From Arthrobacter_E sp044748305 (GTDB lineage: Bacteria > Actinomycetota > Actinomycetes > Actinomycetales > Micrococcaceae), in contig NZ_JBIVFT010000006.1 in assembly GCF_044748305.1 (NCBI RefSeq), positions 62,001-126,000 on the forward strand: a DNA stretch of 64,000 nt, given 5' to 3'. The notes under the pieces were generated by a model. It did not search any database. It saw nothing but the letters and a program-made list of their open reading frames with translations, and was not told the DNA's origin. Below, one piece after another: positions 60,700-64,000 of the stretch. Both the position numbers and the translations under genes were made by a program. Position 1 is the stretch's first letter; each line of letters opens with the position of its first letter.

Positions 60700-61479
60700 A
60701 TGGCCCCACGTCAGAGTCTCGTTCCCGGACCGGTGGACCGGCGCGCCGTCCTGAAGATCGCCGCCACGGCGCAGGAAGCAGCGACCCTGCCGGCCAGCCC
60801 GGACTACATCGTCTTGCCGGGGATGAGCGTGCCCCGCCGTCTTCTTCTCGGGGTCATCCTGATCGCCGGCAGTGTGCTCGGCGTCTGGGTGATCACCGTG
60901 GGCGCCTGGGATGACGAGGGTTTCTTCCCCTGGTTCTGGAACGTCCTCTGGCTGATCTTCCCCTGGGTCTTCCTCCTCCCGGCCTGGTTCGGCTACTTCG
61001 CGGGCTGGAAGCGGTACGCCGATTCGCGCCGATTCATCGACCACTACAGCGCGTTCCGGCAGGAGTCCGTCCGGGTGCCGGGCACCGTCGCCGAGACCCT
61101 TGCGATGACCGCTGAAAGCAACGACGCCGTCTCGGCGCTGGTGGTGAAAGTGCACTACGAGTGGCCGCCCGGTCAGCCGTCCGACGTCGTCGTGGCATCG
61201 CGAGCACCCGGCATCAGGCGCCCCGAAGCTCCGGAGAAAGGCGACCCGGCCTTCGTCTGGATCGAGCGCGACGCGGGGTACTCGACGTCGGGCGCTCCGG
61301 CGTCGTCGGCCAAGGCACGCAAGCTGGTCCAGATCTCCCGCGCCGTGCGGAAGGAACAAGCGGCGGACGGGCAGAAGCCCGGGCTTGCCCAGGAACTCGA
61401 AGCTCTCGCTGCGCTGCACCGTAACGGCGAACTGAGCAACGAGGAGTTCGCTGCGGCGAAGGCCCGGTTGCTCAGCTGA
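60700..61479 (+). CDS. Membrane protein with C-terminal SHOCT domain
   Basis: A 259-residue protein. Two hydrophobic helices near 48-65 and 78-105 (WNVLWLIFPWVFLLPAWFGY), a soluble part with WIERDAG, and a SHOCT motif at the end (LAQELEALAALHRNGELSNE onward to EEFAAAKARLL). SHOCT segments are short helical oligomerisation modules; the protein's role is unknown. It ends 10 bases from the convergent LysR gene. Confidence 0.8.
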   Translation: MAPRQSLVPGPVDRRAVLKIAATAQEAATLPASPDYIVLPGMSVPRRLLLGVILIAGSVLGVWVITVGAWDDEGFFPWFWNVLWLIFPWVFLLPAWFGYFAGWKRYADSRRFIDHYSAFRQESVRVPGTVAETLAMTAESNDAVSALVVKVHYEWPPGQPSDVVVASRAPGIRRPEAPEKGDPAFVWIERDAGYSTSGAPASSAKARKLVQISRAVRKEQAADGQKPGLAQELEALAALHRNGELSNEEFAAAKARLLS

Positions 61480-61489
61480 GACCGCCTCC

Positions 61490-62389
61490 TCAGTCGCCGA
61501 GATGCCGTGCCTGAGCCCGGATGATGTCGAGGAATGACACCACGTCCGGCCGGGGGTCATGAGCGGGCACCAGCATCTCCAACGGCAGTCTGGCAGGAGC
61601 CTTCAGGTGGACCGCCGTGGTGCCGGGGGCGAGATGTCCGACGGCAGAGCGGGGCACCAACGCGAAGGCCCTGTTCTCCGCGATCAGATAGGAACGAGCA
61701 CCCACGATGAGCGGTGAGCTGACCAGAATCAGAGGTGTCAGGTTCCGGTCGGTGCAGATGCCGAGCAAAGCGTCGTAGTAGCCGGGGTTCTGTTCGCGAG
61801 GCCAGAGGAGCAGGGGCAGATCTCCGAGAGTGTCCAGCTCGAGAGTCTCCTCCCGGGCGGCTGGATGTTTGACGCTGAGGACGGCCATTACCGGCTCCTC
61901 AACCAGGACCTCCTTCTCATGGCCCGGGATGCTGGGGAGAAAGCGTCCCAGTCCGATATCGCCGCTGTGTGTCTGGATCCCCTCCAGGATTCCGCCGGTG
62001 TTCACGCCGACATCGTGGATGCGCAATTCGGGGAGTTGGTCTTCGGCCACACGGATGGCGTCGGGCAGCAACTTGTTGATCACGCTCGGCGATGCGACCA
62101 CAGTCACCGCCTTGGCACGAGGTTCCGCCAAGCGTTCCGCCGCGCGCACCAGGCGCTGCGCCGCGGCGAGAAGCTCTGCGCTTTCCTTCATCAGGGCCGC
62201 TCCGGCGGCGGACAAGGCCGCCGCCCGCCGGGATCTGTCGAAAAGCTCGATGCCCAAGCCTCTCTCCAGGCGGCGGATCTCCTGGCTCACCGTCGGCTGT
62301 GACAGGAGAAGGCGTTCGGCGGCGCGAGCGAAGTGCAGTTCTTCGGCGACCGCGAGGAAGATCTCCACCTGCCGCAGTGTGATTTTCAT
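61490..62389 (-). CDS. LysR-family regulator of the pseudouridine unit
   Basis: A 299-residue regulator. The N-terminal helix-turn-helix MKITLRQVEIFLAVAEELHF to RAAERLLLSQPTVSQEIRRL is typical; the rest is a LysR effector-binding domain. It is divergent from psuG, 113 bases away, and probably activates it in response to pseudouridine or a breakdown product. A 7-base-arm dyad covers its own start codon, pointing to autorepression. Confidence 0.87.
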   Translation of the reverse strand: MKITLRQVEIFLAVAEELHFARAAERLLLSQPTVSQEIRRLERGLGIELFDRSRRAAALSAAGAALMKESAELLAAAQRLVRAAERLAEPRAKAVTVVASPSVINKLLPDAIRVAEDQLPELRIHDVGVNTGGILEGIQTHSGDIGLGRFLPSIPGHEKEVLVEEPVMAVLSVKHPAAREETLELDTLGDLPLLLWPREQNPGYYDALLGICTDRNLTPLILVSSPLIVGARSYLIAENRAFALVPRSAVGHLAPGTTAVHLKAPARLPLEMLVPAHDPRPDVVSFLDIIRAQARHLGD

Positions 62390-62406
62390 AGATAAAGACT
62401 ATCTAT
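62388..62406. promoter_or_regulatory. Dyad ATAGATA-N5-TATCTAT, probable LysR operator
   Basis: Perfect 7-base arms overlapping the LysR start and directly before the psuG promoter, with a T-N11-A core. Confidence 0.6.
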
Positions 62407-62409
62407 TGA

Positions 62410-62438
62410 TTGACAATTCATTCTCGTTTTCGTTAATT
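62410..62438 (+). promoter_or_regulatory. Promoter of psuG
   Basis: TTGACA, 17 bases, TTAATT: the best -35 box in the window. It stands 4 bases after the dyad, where LysR-type activators usually bind. Confidence 0.65.
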
Positions 62439-62502
62439 CGTGGTTTTAGCGTGGAACCCGGGCAGGACGCTCCATCGTTCAGATCGCCAGGAAGGGCGGA
62501 CT

Positions 62503-63426
62503 ATGACATCAACAACTTTCACGAACGGAATCGTGCTCTCCGAGGAAGTCGCCGATGCCGTTGCGACCGGCCGCCCTGTGGTCGCTCTGGAATCGACCAT
62601 TTTCACGCACGGGCTCCCCAAACCCAGGAACCTGCAGGTCGCCTTGGAAGCGGAACAGTCCCTCAGGGACGCAGGAGTGGTTCCGGCGACGATCGGGGTG
62701 TACCGCGGCACGCCCACGGTAGGTCTCTCGGCGGTGCAGATCGAGGAACTCGCGGGCGACCTTCCCGTGGTCAAAGTGAGTCTGAGGGACCTGCCGACCG
62801 CTGCCGCCATGAACCTGAGCGGGGGGACCACCGTCGCCGCGACGGCGTTCCTCGCGCATCGCGCAGGGATCAAGGTCTTCTCGACGGGCGGCCTCGGAGG
62901 TGTGCACCATGGCGCATCAGAGACGTTCGACGAATCGGCTGACATGACGACCCTGGCCAAAACGCCGATCATCGTCATCAGCGCCGGGGTGAAGTCGATT
63001 CTGGACGTAGCAGCGACTTTGGAACGTTTCGAGACGCTGAACATCCCGGTGCTGGGATTCGGCACGCGCCGCTACCCGGGCTTCTATGTTGCGGACTCAG
63101 GTCACGCGGTGGAACACCAGGTGGATACGCCGGAAGCCGTGGCGGAGGTGTCCAGAGCCCGAGACTTGCTCGGCATCGAGTCGGCTCTTCTGCTCGCCAA
63201 CCCTGTGGCGGACGACAAGCAGCTCCCGCCCGAAGAACTCGACGCGATCCTGGCCAAAGCCTGGGCCGAAGCGGAGGCGCAGGGCATCTCCGGTAACGCG
63301 ACGACACCTTTCCTCCTCGATTTCATCCAGCGGGACACTCAGGGCCGTAGTTTGGATGTCAACGTCGAGGTCTACCGTGGCAACGTCGTCCTGGGCGGTT
63401 CCGTTGCCAAAGCACTCGCCGGGTGA
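62503..63426 (+). CDS. psuG: Pseudouridine-5'-phosphate glycosidase
   Basis: A 307-residue enzyme that cleaves the C-C glycosidic bond of pseudouridine 5'-phosphate, giving uracil and ribose 5-phosphate. ALESTIFTHGLPKPRNLQVA, GLSAVQIEEL, the glycine-rich GGLGGVHHGA and ISAGVKSILDV match the PsuG (indigoidine A-like) family, of normal length. The frame is open 21 codons upstream, but this ATG has GGCGGA 4-6 bases before it and is the family start. A kinase gene follows after 19 bases. Confidence 0.93.
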   Translation: MTSTTFTNGIVLSEEVADAVATGRPVVALESTIFTHGLPKPRNLQVALEAEQSLRDAGVVPATIGVYRGTPTVGLSAVQIEELAGDLPVVKVSLRDLPTAAAMNLSGGTTVAATAFLAHRAGIKVFSTGGLGGVHHGASETFDESADMTTLAKTPIIVISAGVKSILDVAATLERFETLNIPVLGFGTRRYPGFYVADSGHAVEHQVDTPEAVAEVSRARDLLGIESALLLANPVADDKQLPPEELDAILAKAWAEAEAQGISGNATTPFLLDFIQRDTQGRSLDVNVEVYRGNVVLGGSVAKALAG

Positions 63427-63445
63427 CAAGGAAAGAGGCACGAAT

Positions 63446-64000
63446 ATGCTCGGAGTGATCGGAGACCTCGTGGAGGATGTCGTCGTCTGGCTCGGTGAAA
63501 ACATCCAGCACGGCACTGACAGCAAGGTCGAGATCTTTCACACCCGTGGCGGGAGCGCGGCCAATGTCGCGGTCTTCGCAGCACCCCTGTATCCGACCCG
63601 ATTTCTCGGATGCGTCGGAGATGATCATTCCGGTCGCTTTCTCGTGGACAGCCTCGCGGCATCGGGCGTCGACGTTTTCGTCCAGCGAGGTGGACGGACG
63701 GGAACCGTCGTCATCCTGATTGACGAGAGCGGGGAACGGACCATGTTCCCTCAGCGAGCAGCTTCAACATTGCTGCAGGATGTTCCTGAAGCGTGGCTCG
63801 AGGAGCTGGAACTTCTGCACATCCCTGCCTATTCGTTCAGCGCCGGTCCTCTGGCCGACACGGCGACGACGGTCGCACGAGCCATGAAAGAACGCGGTGC
63901 AGCTGTTTCGATTGATGCGTCCTCCACCGGGATGCTCCGCGAGTACGGGGTGGAGGCGTTCATGGAGTTGCTCTCAGATATCGCCCCGGACTTCCTCATC
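63446..64000 (+). CDS. PfkB-family carbohydrate kinase, probable pseudouridine kinase (3' end outside window)
   Basis: The first 185 codons of a PfkB sugar kinase: MLGVIGDLVEDVVVWLGENI, the sugar-binding RGGSAANVAVFAA, CVGDDHSGRFLVDSLAASGV and VILIDESGERTMFPQRAAST are visible; the catalytic GAGD motif lies beyond the window. Next to psuG it most likely makes pseudouridine 5'-phosphate, the substrate of the glycosidase (role of PsuK), though it resembles other PfkB kinases too. The start has AAAGAGG 8 bases upstream. Confidence 0.82.
   Translation, partial: MLGVIGDLVEDVVVWLGENIQHGTDSKVEIFHTRGGSAANVAVFAAPLYPTRFLGCVGDDHSGRFLVDSLAASGVDVFVQRGGRTGTVVILIDESGERTMFPQRAASTLLQDVPEAWLEELELLHIPAYSFSAGPLADTATTVARAMKERGAAVSIDASSTGMLREYGVEAFMELLSDIAPDFLI

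Noticed and set aside
60397..61560. A 387-codon minus-strand frame across the repeat gap and the SHOCT gene
   Set aside because: Its N-terminal half is antisense to the SHOCT gene and its C-terminal half is only a translation of the tandem DNA repeats.
1..64000. tRNA, rRNA, prophage or integrated plasmid genes
   Set aside because: I saw no tRNA-like cloverleaf, no rRNA sequence and no integrase, phage or replication genes; a dedicated scan (tRNAscan, Infernal) would be decisive and was not possible.

Overview
The window reads as chromosome of a high-GC Gram-positive soil-type actinobacterium, most likely a member of the Micrococcaceae close to Arthrobacter. The reasons are the strong G+C bias in third codon positions, the many leaderless promoters (a TANNNT -10 box 6-7 bases before the start codon), CRP/GlxR-like palindromes, an LAXTG surface protein of the class E sortase type, and the wealth of sugar, peptide, amino-acid and nucleoside uptake genes. 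Family names are from memory of the families; no search was run.

Layout. 1-9 kb: a beta-glucosidase (cut by the window edge) with its MFS permease, a YnfA-type membrane protein, an ArsR-rhodanese regulator, an epimerase/MFS pair, a histidine phosphatase and a double-module Lrp-type regulator. 8.9-14.7 kb: an M20 amidohydrolase with an MHS-type transporter, an FAD-linked oxidase, an orphan amino-acid-binding lipoprotein, and two small genes. 14.8-18.6 kb (minus strand): a complete fructose operon, DeoR-type regulator, fruK and a fused fruA, behind a perfect CRP/GlxR palindrome. 18.8-25.4 kb: small hydrolases, DUF445 and glycerophosphodiester phosphodiesterase genes, and an MFS transporter with a long leader.

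25.5-39.4 kb is the accessory region. It holds a five-repeat LAXTG surface protein, four small genes of immunity-protein character, then a translationally coupled pair: a secreted DNRLRE/LamG protein and a 2047-residue SpvB/Rhs toxin. The toxin tip looks like a colicin-E5-type anticodon RNase. The tip and the small overlapping gene after it (probable immunity) are much more A+T rich than the Rhs shell, as expected for a swapped-in cassette.

39.6-49 kb: a TetR regulator, thiamine-binding protein, O-methyltransferase, spermidine-synthase-like protein (preceded by 55-bp tandem repeats), an RBBP9-like hydrolase divergent from a MerR regulator, and a five-gene dipeptide/oligopeptide ABC operon. 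49.4-55.6 kb: a complete branched-chain amino-acid ABC operon (livJHMGF) followed by an IclR regulator. 55.6-60.2 kb: a LacI regulator divergent from a nucleoside hydrolase, MFS transporter and ribokinase operon. 60.2-64 kb: a repeat-rich gap, a SHOCT protein, then a LysR regulator divergent from psuG and a PfkB kinase (cut by the window edge), a pseudouridine catabolic unit.

Three genome-scale signals stand out. At least four intergenic gaps carry members of one family of GAGTTCG/CGAACTC-type palindromes, one with 30-bp perfect arms. About a dozen genes have matching leaderless promoters. Five catabolic or uptake units share GTG(A/G)-N6-TCAC sites. I saw no tRNA, rRNA, CRISPR array, insertion sequence or prophage.
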